Of a DNA stretch of 43,203 nucleotides, positions 1-8,572 are shown piece after piece (positions within the stretch are counted from its first letter, which is position 1; each line of letters begins with the position of its first letter). Source of the DNA: Bacteroidales bacterium (GTDB lineage Bacteria > Bacteroidota > Bacteroidia > Bacteroidales > UBA932); NCBI GenBank assembly GCA_017617475.1, contig JAFZWC010000087.1:1-43203 (forward strand), written 5' to 3'. Position numbers and translations under genes: made by a program. The notes beneath the pieces are model-generated. The model was not told the DNA's origin and searched no databases. It was given only the letters and a program-made list of their open reading frames with translations.

Positions 1-658
1 CGGCTCCGCCGGTGATGTGACCGCCTATCACAGAGGCGGCAAATGCTTCCTCAGAAAGCGAATATCCCCAGTATACCCTGGCACAAGCGACCAGCAGAAG
101 GCTTTGTCCGTACATATTCGGGCGCTGCAGGCCTGGAGGTCGCTTCCTCATGAGGAGCAGCTGCGCTGGGCGCCATATGCAACGGTGGTGGAGCCGCACC
201 GGCCGCCGTTCGATCACCTGGCCAGGATCTCCGGCAACAATCTGTTCATCTCGGCATATCATGGCTTCGCCACGCTGGGGAATGAGCATGTGCCGTCTCC
301 GGCTCCATTCGAGAAGTTTCCTACGTTTATCGTCAAGCTTTTGGGAGCCTCGGTAGTAGAGGACACGCTTCTGATTCGGTGGAAGCTCATCATGGAAGAC
401 TGTGGCGGCCGGTACAGGCTTCTCACCAAAGTACAGCTGGCAAAGCCTGGCCGGGGATGGGATACCGGTGCCCTGCGGAACTTCCTGGCGGAACCTGGCG
501 CGAGCGAAGCCGTGCAGACTACGCGAATCACCGGCTACCAGTCCATCTGGGGCCTGGATCTGGATTCCTATCAGGTGCATGCCCGGTGCCTCCTTCTGGA
601 TACAAGAACCGGGTACCGCAGTCAGTTCTTTGCAGTATCCGGTGTTGTGAGTTTATGA
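1..658 (+). CDS. Unrecognised protein, 5' end outside the window (partial)
   Basis: The frame is open to the left edge, reading Gly-Ser-Ala-Gly-Asp before a possible GTG at 17, so the gene very likely starts upstream. About 218 residues are visible. The beginning has a basic GGKCFLRKR stretch and then a region rich in Trp and Arg (LQAWRSLPHEEQLRW). No transmembrane segment or catalytic motif is evident. I do not recognise the family. A Gly-Ser/Gly start followed by a short basic segment is common in small proteins of Bacteroidota phages and integrative elements, and the nearby integrase fits that, but this is inference. It converges on the ATPase gene with only 12 bases between the stops. Confidence 0.6.
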   Translation, partial: GSAGDVTAYHRGGKCFLRKRISPVYPGTSDQQKALSVHIRALQAWRSLPHEEQLRWAPYATVVEPHRPPFDHLARISGNNLFISAYHGFATLGNEHVPSPAPFEKFPTFIVKLLGASVVEDTLLIRWKLIMEDCGGRYRLLTKVQLAKPGRGWDTGALRNFLAEPGASEAVQTTRITGYQSIWGLDLDSYQVHARCLLLDTRTGYRSQFFAVSGVVSL

Positions 659-664
659 ACAAAA

Positions 665-718
665 GACGGCCTAAATGAACATACAATGATAAACAGGAAT
701 CATTGTTAATTCGCCGTC
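665..718. repeat. Nested inverted repeats at convergent gene ends
   Basis: Outer arms GACGGC (665-670) and GCCGTC (713-718) enclose inner arms CAATGAT (684-690) and ATCATTG (699-705). The structure covers the end of the ATPase gene and lies just after the stop of the left gene. It may act as a two-way transcription stop; there is no strong T run, so this is only a candidate. Confidence 0.4.
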
Positions 719-2020
719 CTTCCTAGAGTCTTTAGTATATACCAGATATCTTAATCCAATATGCTGCGAGAACTTCTTGCAGAATTCATCCATGGATTTA
801 TGGGTTTTGTAGCCGGAGGATTTTACCTCGACCGGGCAGATCTTGAAACCGCGGGAGAGCAGGAAGTCTATCTCATAGTTGTGCTTGCCGCTGGGGGTGG
901 GCCAGGTGTGATAGAAAAGCTTTTCTCCACGGGCACGCAGCATTTGGGCTACAACGTTCTCGTAGACATAGCCAAGATCGGTGACCAGCTTGTCGCTGAG
1001 AAGCTTCTGATAGATGATGTTCTCCGTTACTGCGTTGTCCCAGAAGGCCATGGTGATGAAGAGGCCGGTGTCTCCGACGTACATCTTATACTGTTCGATA
1101 TTCTTGTGCTGTGACAGACCTACGGACGGGTCGTTGGCGTGGTAGCAGAAATTGACGGCCATGCTGTCTTCCATATCCTGGATGAGTTCGGCCATCTCAT
1201 CCAAGTCCTGGCTGCGGCCCAGGACGCTGGAAACCTGATAGCGGGAAGCGTTGCCGGTGAGCTGGGACGGGGCCGCCATAAAGAGGCGCGTAGCACGGCC
1301 GGTGGGATCGAGCTTACGGAAATCGTCGGCGTAGAGCTCAATGATTTCCCGCTTCTTGGCATCCACGGCGCTCAGGTTCTTCGTGTCGAGATAGGCGTTC
1401 ACGGCCTGGGGCATGCCGCCGACCAGCATATAGAGGCGGAAATCCCGCATCAGCTTGCGGCAGGTGGCGTCTCCGACGCCCTGGTGCTTTTCGAAGGTTT
1501 CCTTCATGAGCGGGACGGTGGCAGTGTCTCCCAGCGCCCAGCGGAATTCCTCATAATCCATCGGGTACATCTCGATGCGGGTTTCCTCGCTGGGGATGAC
1601 GATACCCTGCGTGTTCTTTTTGATAGAAAGAAGGGAACCGGTCTCGATGTAGTCGTAGCGATGGTCTTGAACCAGATATTTGATAGCCTCACGGACTTTG
1701 GGCGCTTTCTGGATTTCGTCGAAGATGATGACGGACTTGCGCTCCTCCAGACGGACGTTGTAGATGAACTGGAGCTGGAGGAAGAATCGGTCGCGGTCGT
1801 TAATATGGGCGACGGCTTCCCAGACTTCATCGGGGGCATCGGCGAAGTCAACCTTGATGTAGGAGGCGTACTCGTTCTTGGCGAATTCCTCTGCGATGGT
1901 GGACTTGCCTACGCGGCGGGCGCCTTTGATGAGAAGGGCCGTGGTGCCGTCCTTGGTCTGCTTCCATTCCTGGAGCTTATCGTATATCTTTCGTTTGAAT
2001 ATGCGTTCCGGATATTCCAT
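671..2020 (-). CDS. AAA-type ATPase with DUF4143 C-terminal domain
   Basis: An ATPase of the AAA_14/DUF4143 group, about 449 residues. It has Walker A (KGARRVGKST, near residue 33), Walker B (SVIIFDEIQ, near 100), a sensor-like ETGSLLSI, and a C-terminal part with the PD-(D/E)XK-like pattern EIDFLL...PVEVKSS typical of DUF4143. The family is widespread in Bacteroidota, often in accessory DNA; its physiological role is poorly known. I chose ATG at 2020 (MEYPERIF); a GTG at 2029 is in frame. A good promoter lies at 2051-2081. It sits between the truncated left gene and the integrase and is probably cargo of the same mobile element. Confidence 0.88.
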   Translation of the reverse strand: MEYPERIFKRKIYDKLQEWKQTKDGTTALLIKGARRVGKSTIAEEFAKNEYASYIKVDFADAPDEVWEAVAHINDRDRFFLQLQFIYNVRLEERKSVIIFDEIQKAPKVREAIKYLVQDHRYDYIETGSLLSIKKNTQGIVIPSEETRIEMYPMDYEEFRWALGDTATVPLMKETFEKHQGVGDATCRKLMRDFRLYMLVGGMPQAVNAYLDTKNLSAVDAKKREIIELYADDFRKLDPTGRATRLFMAAPSQLTGNASRYQVSSVLGRSQDLDEMAELIQDMEDSMAVNFCYHANDPSVGLSQHKNIEQYKMYVGDTGLFITMAFWDNAVTENIIYQKLLSDKLVTDLGYVYENVVAQMLRARGEKLFYHTWPTPSGKHNYEIDFLLSRGFKICPVEVKSSGYKTHKSMDEFCKKFSQHIGLRYLVYTKDSRKDGELTMIPVYHCMFI

Positions 2021-2050
2021 CTTCCTCACATTTTAGTTATAACACAGATG

Positions 2051-2081
2051 CAAAAGTAGGCCATTTTGACGGATTCTCAAA
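2051..2081 (-). promoter_or_regulatory. Bacteroidota-type promoter for the ATPase gene
   Basis: On the minus strand TTTG (2081-2078), a 19-base spacer and TACTTTTG (2058-2051) match the Bacteroidota -33/-7 consensus TTTG-N19-TAnnTTTG. An imperfect 15-base direct repeat (2071-2085 and 2104-2118, both with TCTCAAAAT) overlaps the -33 side. Confidence 0.7.
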
Positions 2082-2124
2082 ATTTATTAAGCAAATTATG
2101 TATGGAATCTCAAAATCTTCGCTA

Positions 2125-3507
2125 TTAGTTGAAGTAGTCGTATTTGTCGGTGAGCTTCTCCACCACGTCCAGGGAATCGGCCCGGATGTATTTCTTCAGC
2201 ATAGCAGGGGAGCTATGGCCGGTGACTTTCATAATGTCGTACACATCCATGCCGGCAAGGTACATGAGGGTGGCGCCGGTGCGGCGGGCTGTATGGGTGT
2301 GAATGAGCTTGTACTTGGGGAATTTTTCCTTCTTGGGCGTTCCTCCCTTTGTTGTCTCAATCTCTACCAAATCTGTCAAGCCAGCCTGTTCTGCCACTTC
2401 CTTGATGTAACGGTTAATGACCTGGTCCTCCAGGTGTGGCATCTGGTAGTTGTACTTTTCCAAGATAGCCTTCAACTGTGAGTTGCAGGGGATCGAAACC
2501 TTGGCACCGGTCTTCTGCTGGCGGATGTTCAGGTAGGTGATCTCCTGCTGCTCAATCCATGCAATCTTCTTCTTCTTGTTCTTGGGATCTGGTTTCTCCT
2601 TCATCACATTCTTTGTGATGGTGCTGAAATCCTTCTTCTTGATATTATTGTAGTCGGAAACTCGCTGGGCTGTCCAGACTCCTACCATAAATATATCACG
2701 CGCCTGCTCGTGGCCGGGGCTCAGTTTGCTCATATCTACGGCCATCATCTTGTCCAGTTCCTCTCTAGTAAGGTAGATGCTATCAATATCCACTCGGGCA
2801 CCCTTGAACCTCCGGTCCTTAAATATTGCGTTGGAGTGGTAGCCCTCAGACTCAGCTGCAGCCAAGACTCCTTTCAAGATCTTGATGCACTTGCCTATGG
2901 AGTTGATGGAATAATCCTTATTCTTAAGGTATGCCGTGTAGGCATAGTAGAAGTTCATGTCAATGTCCTTGAAGTCGTAGGTACGGCCCATCTCACTCTG
3001 GAAGTTCTCGAACTGTTGAAGCGCTCCCTTGATGGCTTTCACGGAGGAGGGGGAGTAGTTCTTTCCCTGTTCCGTCTGCCGACCGCCATTCTTCACCTCT
3101 TCCTTATACTTAGCGATGAACTTGTTCAGAGTCATCCGCTTCGAGGCCGCCTCTTTCCGGGCCTTCTCTTCTTCCTCTTTCTTTTTGGCCTCAATGGCCT
3201 CCTGGTAGGTGACGGAGTCAATAATCAGGCGAGCCTTCTCACTGGAGAGCGCCTCCTTTTCATTGAGCCTTCCTTCAATCAAGGTCTCAATCTGGTCCAG
3301 TTTGGCGAACAGCGGCTTTCCATCTTCGCTCTTACGGAAGTTGGCCAGGGTGCTGGCTTTCTCTGCTGCGGCATTCCACCGGCGGGCATCCACTTCAAGA
3401 TTCGTCGACAGTTTGATGTCAACTTTCAGTAGTCGGGACCGGATGCGGACGAAGATGGGAGTCATCCCGGACTTCACACCTTTCTTTATATAGTAGTTGC
3501 AAGCCAT
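2125..3507 (-). CDS. Tyrosine recombinase (site-specific integrase)
   Basis: A 460-residue phage/ICE-type integrase. The N-terminus (YYIKKGVKSGMTPIFVRIR) is the Arm-DNA-binding domain typical of Bacteroidota integrases, followed by a long charged helix, a SAM-like core-binding domain (near 170-260) and the catalytic domain. The visible catalytic residues are Arg in VWTAQRVSDY, the HTARRTG box (His-x-x-Arg), and His and Tyr in VTGHSSPAMLKKYI. The open frame extends to 3699, but ATG at 3507 (MACNYYIKK) is the natural start because the family begins there and a -7 box lies at 3536-3543. Its position next to chromosomal-looking genes makes this the likely end of an integrated element, with the attachment site between here and 3760. 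Confidence 0.93.
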   Translation of the reverse strand: MACNYYIKKGVKSGMTPIFVRIRSRLLKVDIKLSTNLEVDARRWNAAAEKASTLANFRKSEDGKPLFAKLDQIETLIEGRLNEKEALSSEKARLIIDSVTYQEAIEAKKKEEEEKARKEAASKRMTLNKFIAKYKEEVKNGGRQTEQGKNYSPSSVKAIKGALQQFENFQSEMGRTYDFKDIDMNFYYAYTAYLKNKDYSINSIGKCIKILKGVLAAAESEGYHSNAIFKDRRFKGARVDIDSIYLTREELDKMMAVDMSKLSPGHEQARDIFMVGVWTAQRVSDYNNIKKKDFSTITKNVMKEKPDPKNKKKKIAWIEQQEITYLNIRQQKTGAKVSIPCNSQLKAILEKYNYQMPHLEDQVINRYIKEVAEQAGLTDLVEIETTKGGTPKKEKFPKYKLIHTHTARRTGATLMYLAGMDVYDIMKVTGHSSPAMLKKYIRADSLDVVEKLTDKYDYFN

Positions 3508-3535
3508 GGCTTCAAGAAATTTGTTGTGTCTATTA

Positions 3536-3543
3536 CAAAGATA
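3536..3543 (-). promoter_or_regulatory. -7 promoter box of the integrase gene
   Basis: The minus strand reads TATCTTTG, a full match to TAnnTTTG, 28 bases before the chosen ATG. No TTTG is seen at the expected -33 distance, so the promoter may be weak or regulated. Confidence 0.5.
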
Positions 3544-3580
3544 CAAAAAGCTCCTTGGAATTCCTATGGGGAATCTGAAA

Positions 3581-3602
3581 AAAGTTCCCACAAAGTTCCC
3601 AC
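3581..3602. repeat. Tandem 11-bp direct repeat upstream of the integrase
   Basis: AAAGTTCCCAC occurs twice in a row (3581-3591 and 3592-3602). Short direct repeats between an integrase gene and the element end are often arm-type binding sites for the integrase; that role is inferred. Confidence 0.6.
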
Positions 3603-3701
3603 ATTTTCGGACTTTGGTGGAAATGGTAGAAAAGCGAATCGGCCTTGTAGCTATGTAGAAACGGGTTTTCCATTCGTGCCCATCCCGGCAAATACCCATT
3701 T

Positions 3702-3722
3702 AGAGGTACGCTTGGTACCTCT
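3702..3722. repeat. Perfect 8-bp inverted repeat, possible attachment core
   Basis: AGAGGTAC (3702-3709), a 5-base loop and GTACCTCT (3715-3722). It lies between the integrase and the terminator of the neighbouring NRPS gene, where a crossover core could be expected. No second att copy is in the window to test this. Confidence 0.35.
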
Positions 3723-3757
3723 GAAAAAGCCTCTGGAAATCTTCCGGAGGCTTTTTC
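3723..3757. terminator. Rho-independent terminator, two-way
   Basis: GAAAAAGCCTC (3723-3733) pairs with GAGGCTTTTTC (3747-3757), extended by GGAA/TTCC after one mismatch, with a 3-base loop. A/T runs flank both sides. It lies 3 bases beyond the NRPS stop and should end the six-gene minus-strand operon; it may also insulate the mobile element. Confidence 0.8.
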
Positions 3758-3759
3758 TA

Positions 3760-6237
3760 TTAAATGTTCTTTAAGAAATAATCCACAACGGCGTCCTTGC
3801 TTTCCTGGGTGATGAGGAACTCATTGTGGTTGCCGGGGACGGTAACCAGCTCGCAGTTGGGATAACGGCGTCTCCAGCGTTCTCCCTTGTTGTTGTGCTC
3901 AATCAGTTCCAGCTCAACGATATCGGGCTTTTTCTCCGTACCTGAGATGGGGCTGATACTGGTGTAGGATGCCGACAACAGGGCGGTGACGGGCCCGTTG
4001 TAAGGTTCTTCCGGCTGGGTTTCCATAAGATGGATATCCAGCTCGGCCCTGCGGAGGTTGCGCTCCTTGCTGTAGAAGGGGAAGAAATAGGACTCGATGG
4101 TGCGGCGCTGCACGCTCATGTCACGGTCCAGTTCGCCGTCCAGGACAATCACGGGCGGTTTGTATTCCGAGTTGTTGTACAGACGACGAGCCAGTTCCAG
4201 CCCTTGCTCGCCACCCGTGCAGAAGCCGGTAATAGCCACTATCTTATGGGTGTTGACCACATCCTTGACATAGTCCATATAGATGTTGACCAGGGATTTG
4301 ACGTCTGTGGGCTGGTCTTCCATGATGGTATGGTAGGATTCGATGACGAAGACATCGAATTTGTGGGAAATCCGGTCGGCCCATTCTCCAAAGATGAAGG
4401 AGAAACTGGTGAGTCCGCTGATGGCGATGATGACGGGTTTCTCGGGATCCTTGCCGCCGTCCCCATACCAGAAGTAGTTGGGGTGCTGGTCTGCCGCCAT
4501 GATCTTCCGGATGGTTCTCAGGGAATAGAAGTCGTTGGTAGTCAGGTGCATACCGGATACAGCCAATTGGACGGTGAGCTGCATGATGTGCAGGGAAGTG
4601 ATGCCCACATCATTGATAAGGTCGGCTTCCACGTTCACGCTGGGCAAGCCCAGGAGGCTGGCCATAGCCTGCATGAGCAGTTCCTCATGGGGTGTGATGG
4701 GGGTGTTGTTGGTGATGACGGAATCTACCGCATTGTTCACCAGCGTGGTCTTGTCAATCTTGCCGTTGATGTTCAGTTTGAAATCGGCCACATGGTTCCA
4801 GAAGGTGGGCACCATGTACACCGGCAGCTGCTTGGCAATCTTCTGCCGGATGTCGTTCAGGTTCTTGACGTTGTCGGCCGTCCTTACATAGGCGACGATA
4901 TATTTCTCGTTTCCAATCTCTTCCAGGCGCACGAAAGCCCTGAGAACGCCTTCCTGCCGCTCAATCTGGGTGGTGATTTCGCCCAGTTCGATGCGATAGC
5001 CATGTAGCTTGATCTGGTGGTCTTTTCGGCCGATATAGTCGAAGCTGCCGTCTTTGTTCAGGACCACAAGGTCTCCGCTGTGATAGAGCCTGGAGACGTC
5101 AATGCCGTCATGCTCCTTTTCGTACGGATTCTCGAAGAACATCTTGGCATTGAGCTCGGGACGGTTCCAGTAACCGTTGGTGAGCTGCATGCCGCCGATA
5201 AGCAGTTCGCCCTGCTCTCCGGGAGCCACCAGCTTGCCGTTTTCATCGGCCACGTAGCACACTACGCCGGGAACCGGTTTGCCGATATTCTTCCAGTCGT
5301 CCGGCCCTTCAATTTCATGGGTGGTGGTGACGATGCTCTCCGTGGGTCCGTATCCGTTTACAAAGCGGTAGGGGTATTTTCCGGCTATCTTGCTGGTAAG
5401 GCTGTGCGGAATGGCCTCGCCGCCGGCGGACAGGGTGTCCATGGCGGGGAAATCGTAATCCGGGAATACGGCCAGTAGGGAAGGCGGCATGAAGGTGTAG
5501 GTGATTCCTTTCTCCTTCATGAGCCTGTAGACCAGCAGGGGATTGTGCTTCTCTTCATTCTGGGCTATGACCAGGGTGCCGCCATAACAAAGCATGGAGA
5601 AAACCTCCAGCACAGAGACATCGAAGCTGATGCTGGCGAACTGGAGGACTACAGAATTCTCGCTCACATTGAAATTGTCCGGCAGGCACACCGTCTGCAT
5701 ATAGCTGTAAAGCGTCCTGTAGGGCTGGGAAACGCCCTTAGGCTGGCCTGTAGTGCCGGAAGTATAGATCATGTAGGCTTCGGAAACACCCCGGCTCAAA
5801 ACGGGCAGTTTGTCCATCATGGGGCTGGCCAGCAGCTGGCCGATATTGGCCGAAGTGATAAGTACGCTCAGGCTGGCATCCTTACTGATGAAATCCTTGC
5901 GCTCCTGGGGATTTTCCACGTCGATGGGGACATAGGAGCAGCCCAGTTTCATGGCGGCGAGGATGCAGGGCACGAAATGCTGGTTCCTGCCCAGGGCTAT
6001 GCCGATACGGACCGGGACATCGCTGTCGCCGGGATTCTTTTCCACCATTCTGGCCACGCCGGAGGCGATGTGGCGGGCCATATCGTCCATCTGGGCGTAG
6101 GTAACCTCCTGGTCGCCCATGATATAGGCGACCTTGCTCTTATGGGCTTGAATGACGGCGTCTATCTGCGCGGCAAGTTTCTCAAAATAGATGTCCATAT
6201 TGTGCTGTTCGATTATATTAGAATTTGAAACTGACAT
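3760..6237 (-). CDS. Single-module NRPS: adenylation, carrier and thioesterase domains
   Basis: An 825-residue nonribosomal peptide synthetase of layout A-PCP-TE without a condensation domain. Adenylation domain, residues about 20-500: YTSGTTGQPKG (158-168), FDVS (205-208), GYGPTE (295-300), Tyr-His-Ser-Gly-Asp (A7), and NGKIDK with Lys493. Asp206 of FDVS is the residue that normally binds the amino group, so an amino acid substrate is likely. Carrier domain: DVGITSL with Ser548 as phosphopantetheine site. Thioesterase from about 595: GFCTGG gives Cys673 as nucleophile instead of the usual Ser, with Asp700 and His804 completing the triad. Last gene of the operon; it overlaps the receptor gene by 20 bases if ATG 6237 is used (ATG 6198 is an alternative). 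The product is unknown. Confidence 0.9.
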   Translation of the reverse strand: MSVSNSNIIEQHNMDIYFEKLAAQIDAVIQAHKSKVAYIMGDQEVTYAQMDDMARHIASGVARMVEKNPGDSDVPVRIGIALGRNQHFVPCILAAMKLGCSYVPIDVENPQERKDFISKDASLSVLITSANIGQLLASPMMDKLPVLSRGVSEAYMIYTSGTTGQPKGVSQPYRTLYSYMQTVCLPDNFNVSENSVVLQFASISFDVSVLEVFSMLCYGGTLVIAQNEEKHNPLLVYRLMKEKGITYTFMPPSLLAVFPDYDFPAMDTLSAGGEAIPHSLTSKIAGKYPYRFVNGYGPTESIVTTTHEIEGPDDWKNIGKPVPGVVCYVADENGKLVAPGEQGELLIGGMQLTNGYWNRPELNAKMFFENPYEKEHDGIDVSRLYHSGDLVVLNKDGSFDYIGRKDHQIKLHGYRIELGEITTQIERQEGVLRAFVRLEEIGNEKYIVAYVRTADNVKNLNDIRQKIAKQLPVYMVPTFWNHVADFKLNINGKIDKTTLVNNAVDSVITNNTPITPHEELLMQAMASLLGLPSVNVEADLINDVGITSLHIMQLTVQLAVSGMHLTTNDFYSLRTIRKIMAADQHPNYFWYGDGGKDPEKPVIIAISGLTSFSFIFGEWADRISHKFDVFVIESYHTIMEDQPTDVKSLVNIYMDYVKDVVNTHKIVAITGFCTGGEQGLELARRLYNNSEYKPPVIVLDGELDRDMSVQRRTIESYFFPFYSKERNLRRAELDIHLMETQPEEPYNGPVTALLSASYTSISPISGTEKKPDIVELELIEHNNKGERWRRRYPNCELVTVPGNHNEFLITQESKDAVVDYFLKNI

Positions 6238-8572
6238 GACCCAGGAACCAGCGGCCGGCCTGCTGCAGGGGAGCTACGCTGGAACCACCCTGATCATAGG
6301 TGGTATTGGCAACGTTGTATACATTAACACCCACTTCCATTTTCCAGAAGGAGTAGCTGGCACCCAGGTCCACGATTACGCGGGCAGGGATGTCAATGTC
6401 CATGGAAAAAACGCCGGGCAGCGCATACTGCGAGATTTGCTTGGACAGGAATAGGCCGTGTGCGTTCACCTTGAGACCACGGATAATCTCATAGGATGCC
6501 GTCAGGTTGGCCTGCCAGTCCGGAATATTGTACACGCTGTGGTTGATGATGCTGAAGTTCTCGGAATCCAGCACCCGCTGCCAGGTGACGTTTCCGTCCA
6601 CCATAAAGCGGGAGATGGAATAGCTGGCGGCCAGTTCCACACCGGCGTTGGTGAGGCTACCGGCATTGACGTTACCCAGTTCGCTCTGGATGATGAAATT
6701 ATCGGCCTTGTTCACGAAACCGTTCAATTCCATCTTGAGTCCGGGAACAATCTTGCCGTCACTGTAGAAGGACATCTGCCAGGAATTCAGGTACTCGGGG
6801 TTGAGGTCATCGTCGCCGAAGTTGATATCCAGGGTGTTGTTGCGGTAGAAGAACGGGGAGTCTACGAAGGATTTGGAATAACTGAGCTTGGCACTCCACT
6901 TGGGCCGGGAATAAATGAGGGCGATACGGGGGGAGAGCACGTTTAGCTTCTTGCCGCTGGAGCGCAGTTTGAAGTCGTAGCGGAGGCCTCCGTTGAGGAC
7001 GAATCCCTTCCAGGTATGCTTAATCTGGAAATAGGCGTCGGCGCTGGTCTCCTTGCCCGTGTTCAGGACCTTGGTGTCGTTGTAGGTCTTCAGGATGAGG
7101 TCGTATTTGATACCCTCCAGATAGGCGGCGTCATACAGGTTGAAACGGTTGGCGTGTCCGCCGATCATCATTACGCCCGAATGGTTCTTGCCGAAGGAAT
7201 AATTATAGCTGCCCTGGGCCGATACGCCATAGGTGTACTCCTTCCAGCTCACGCTTTGGAATACGGCGTCATAGAGTTTGACCAGGACACCTTCCGTACC
7301 GTTGGGGTAGAGGTCATTTCCGCCTTCTCCATTCTCGGGGATGTCTCCGTCAACCTGATAACGCTGCTGCGTCTGGGAATCGAACGTGGCGTTAATCTGC
7401 CAGGAAAAAGCGTCGTGACTGTCGGCATAGCCCAGCTCTGCATGCTGGGAGGTGATGGCATAACCGGGAGCGTTGCCGTTAAGCCGCCTGTATTTGTCGT
7501 AATGATAGGGGGTGAAGAAGTAGCTGAGGGCCATGGGAGCCACTGTCTTGGCGAAACGGCGGTTGTACAGCAGGTGCATCTTGTCCCACTTGAGCGACAG
7601 GCCCAGGTCATAGGACGGCGACTTGTTATAACCGCCGATGGTCATATCACCATCAATGGGCATAACCGCAAACGGCTGTTCCTCGGGGCTGGCCCCATAA
7701 TGGACCTTCTGGCCCGTAGCATTGTAGATGCTGGCCCAGCTCAGGATATCCAGGGACAGATAACGTTTGCCGAAGAGGACGTCTCCGCGGACCTGGCCGT
7801 AGTTGCCTGCGGCACCCTTGACCATGAATCCGTCCACATCCGAACCGTCCTTGGTAATGATGTTCACCACACCGGTAAGAGCCACGCCGCCATACAGGGA
7901 GGAGGCGGGGCCTCGCAGCACCTCTATCTGTTTCACCTTATCCAGGCTGATGGAGAAATCGGGACTGGCCGTGTTGGTGGAATAGCTGTTGAGGCGGTGG
8001 CCGTTGAGCATGATGAGGATCTTCTCCTGGCCGGAGGAATAGATGCCTCGCATAGCCACGTTCATCTCCTCATTGCAGGCGATGTCCGTCATGCCGGGAA
8101 CGTAGGCTATTAGGGCCTCCTTCAAGTTCCTGGCTCCTATGCTCCTGATCATTTCTTCCGTAATGAGGGTCACCGGCACGGGGGCCTCTTCAATGGATTC
8201 CGCCTGTTGGGAAGCCGTGGTAATGGTAGCCGTCTTGCCGACCTTGAGCTTGTTCACCAGTTCGGTGAAGCGCGGGGTGTCGTTGTAGACGCTGTAGTAA
8301 GGGTCAACAGCCAGCAGCTTGGATACCCAGGTCTCGGCCACGGCAGGCTTGTCCATGTTCAGGTTGCACAGGGCGAGGAGCCTGTATACGCCGATGCGGG
8401 TTTCTCCGGTGAAGCTGTTGACGGACTGGGTCAGGAGAGAATCGGCCGTCTGGAACATGCCCAGCTCGTAGGCCTCCTGGGCCGACTCATACACACGTGT
8501 ATCTTCCTGTGCGTGAACGGCAAATGGGAAGAAAAGAATGAGGAGGGGGATTATGTATCTCTTGATTCTCAT
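6218..8572 (-). CDS. TonB-dependent outer-membrane receptor with N-terminal helical-repeat extension
   Basis: A 784-residue protein with a signal peptide (cleavage near HAQ-EDT, residue 22). Residues about 23-110 form a TPR-like helical region (YESAQEAYELGMFQTADSLL) in place of the usual CarboxypepD_reg domain. The plug domain follows (about 130-240: VPVTLITEEMI, GHRLN, QIEVLRGPASSLYGG, VVNIITKDG), then a beta barrel ending in an aromatic residue (HVSFKF), as outer-membrane proteins do. It shares four bases (ATGA) with the upstream kinase gene. No SusD partner is present, so it is more like a siderophore, vitamin or peptide receptor than a glycan importer. Its place before the NRPS suggests uptake or sensing of the NRPS product or a related molecule (inference). 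Confidence 0.92.
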   Translation of the reverse strand: MRIKRYIIPLLILFFPFAVHAQEDTRVYESAQEAYELGMFQTADSLLTQSVNSFTGETRIGVYRLLALCNLNMDKPAVAETWVSKLLAVDPYYSVYNDTPRFTELVNKLKVGKTATITTASQQAESIEEAPVPVTLITEEMIRSIGARNLKEALIAYVPGMTDIACNEEMNVAMRGIYSSGQEKILIMLNGHRLNSYSTNTASPDFSISLDKVKQIEVLRGPASSLYGGVALTGVVNIITKDGSDVDGFMVKGAAGNYGQVRGDVLFGKRYLSLDILSWASIYNATGQKVHYGASPEEQPFAVMPIDGDMTIGGYNKSPSYDLGLSLKWDKMHLLYNRRFAKTVAPMALSYFFTPYHYDKYRRLNGNAPGYAITSQHAELGYADSHDAFSWQINATFDSQTQQRYQVDGDIPENGEGGNDLYPNGTEGVLVKLYDAVFQSVSWKEYTYGVSAQGSYNYSFGKNHSGVMMIGGHANRFNLYDAAYLEGIKYDLILKTYNDTKVLNTGKETSADAYFQIKHTWKGFVLNGGLRYDFKLRSSGKKLNVLSPRIALIYSRPKWSAKLSYSKSFVDSPFFYRNNTLDINFGDDDLNPEYLNSWQMSFYSDGKIVPGLKMELNGFVNKADNFIIQSELGNVNAGSLTNAGVELAASYSISRFMVDGNVTWQRVLDSENFSIINHSVYNIPDWQANLTASYEIIRGLKVNAHGLFLSKQISQYALPGVFSMDIDIPARVIVDLGASYSFWKMEVGVNVYNVANTTYDQGGSSVAPLQQAGRWFLGHVSFKF

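Noticed and set aside
2071..2118. Imperfect 15-bp direct repeat as element boundary
   Set aside because: The two copies differ at several positions and lie inside the element between two of its genes; they fit promoter-region repeats better than att sites.
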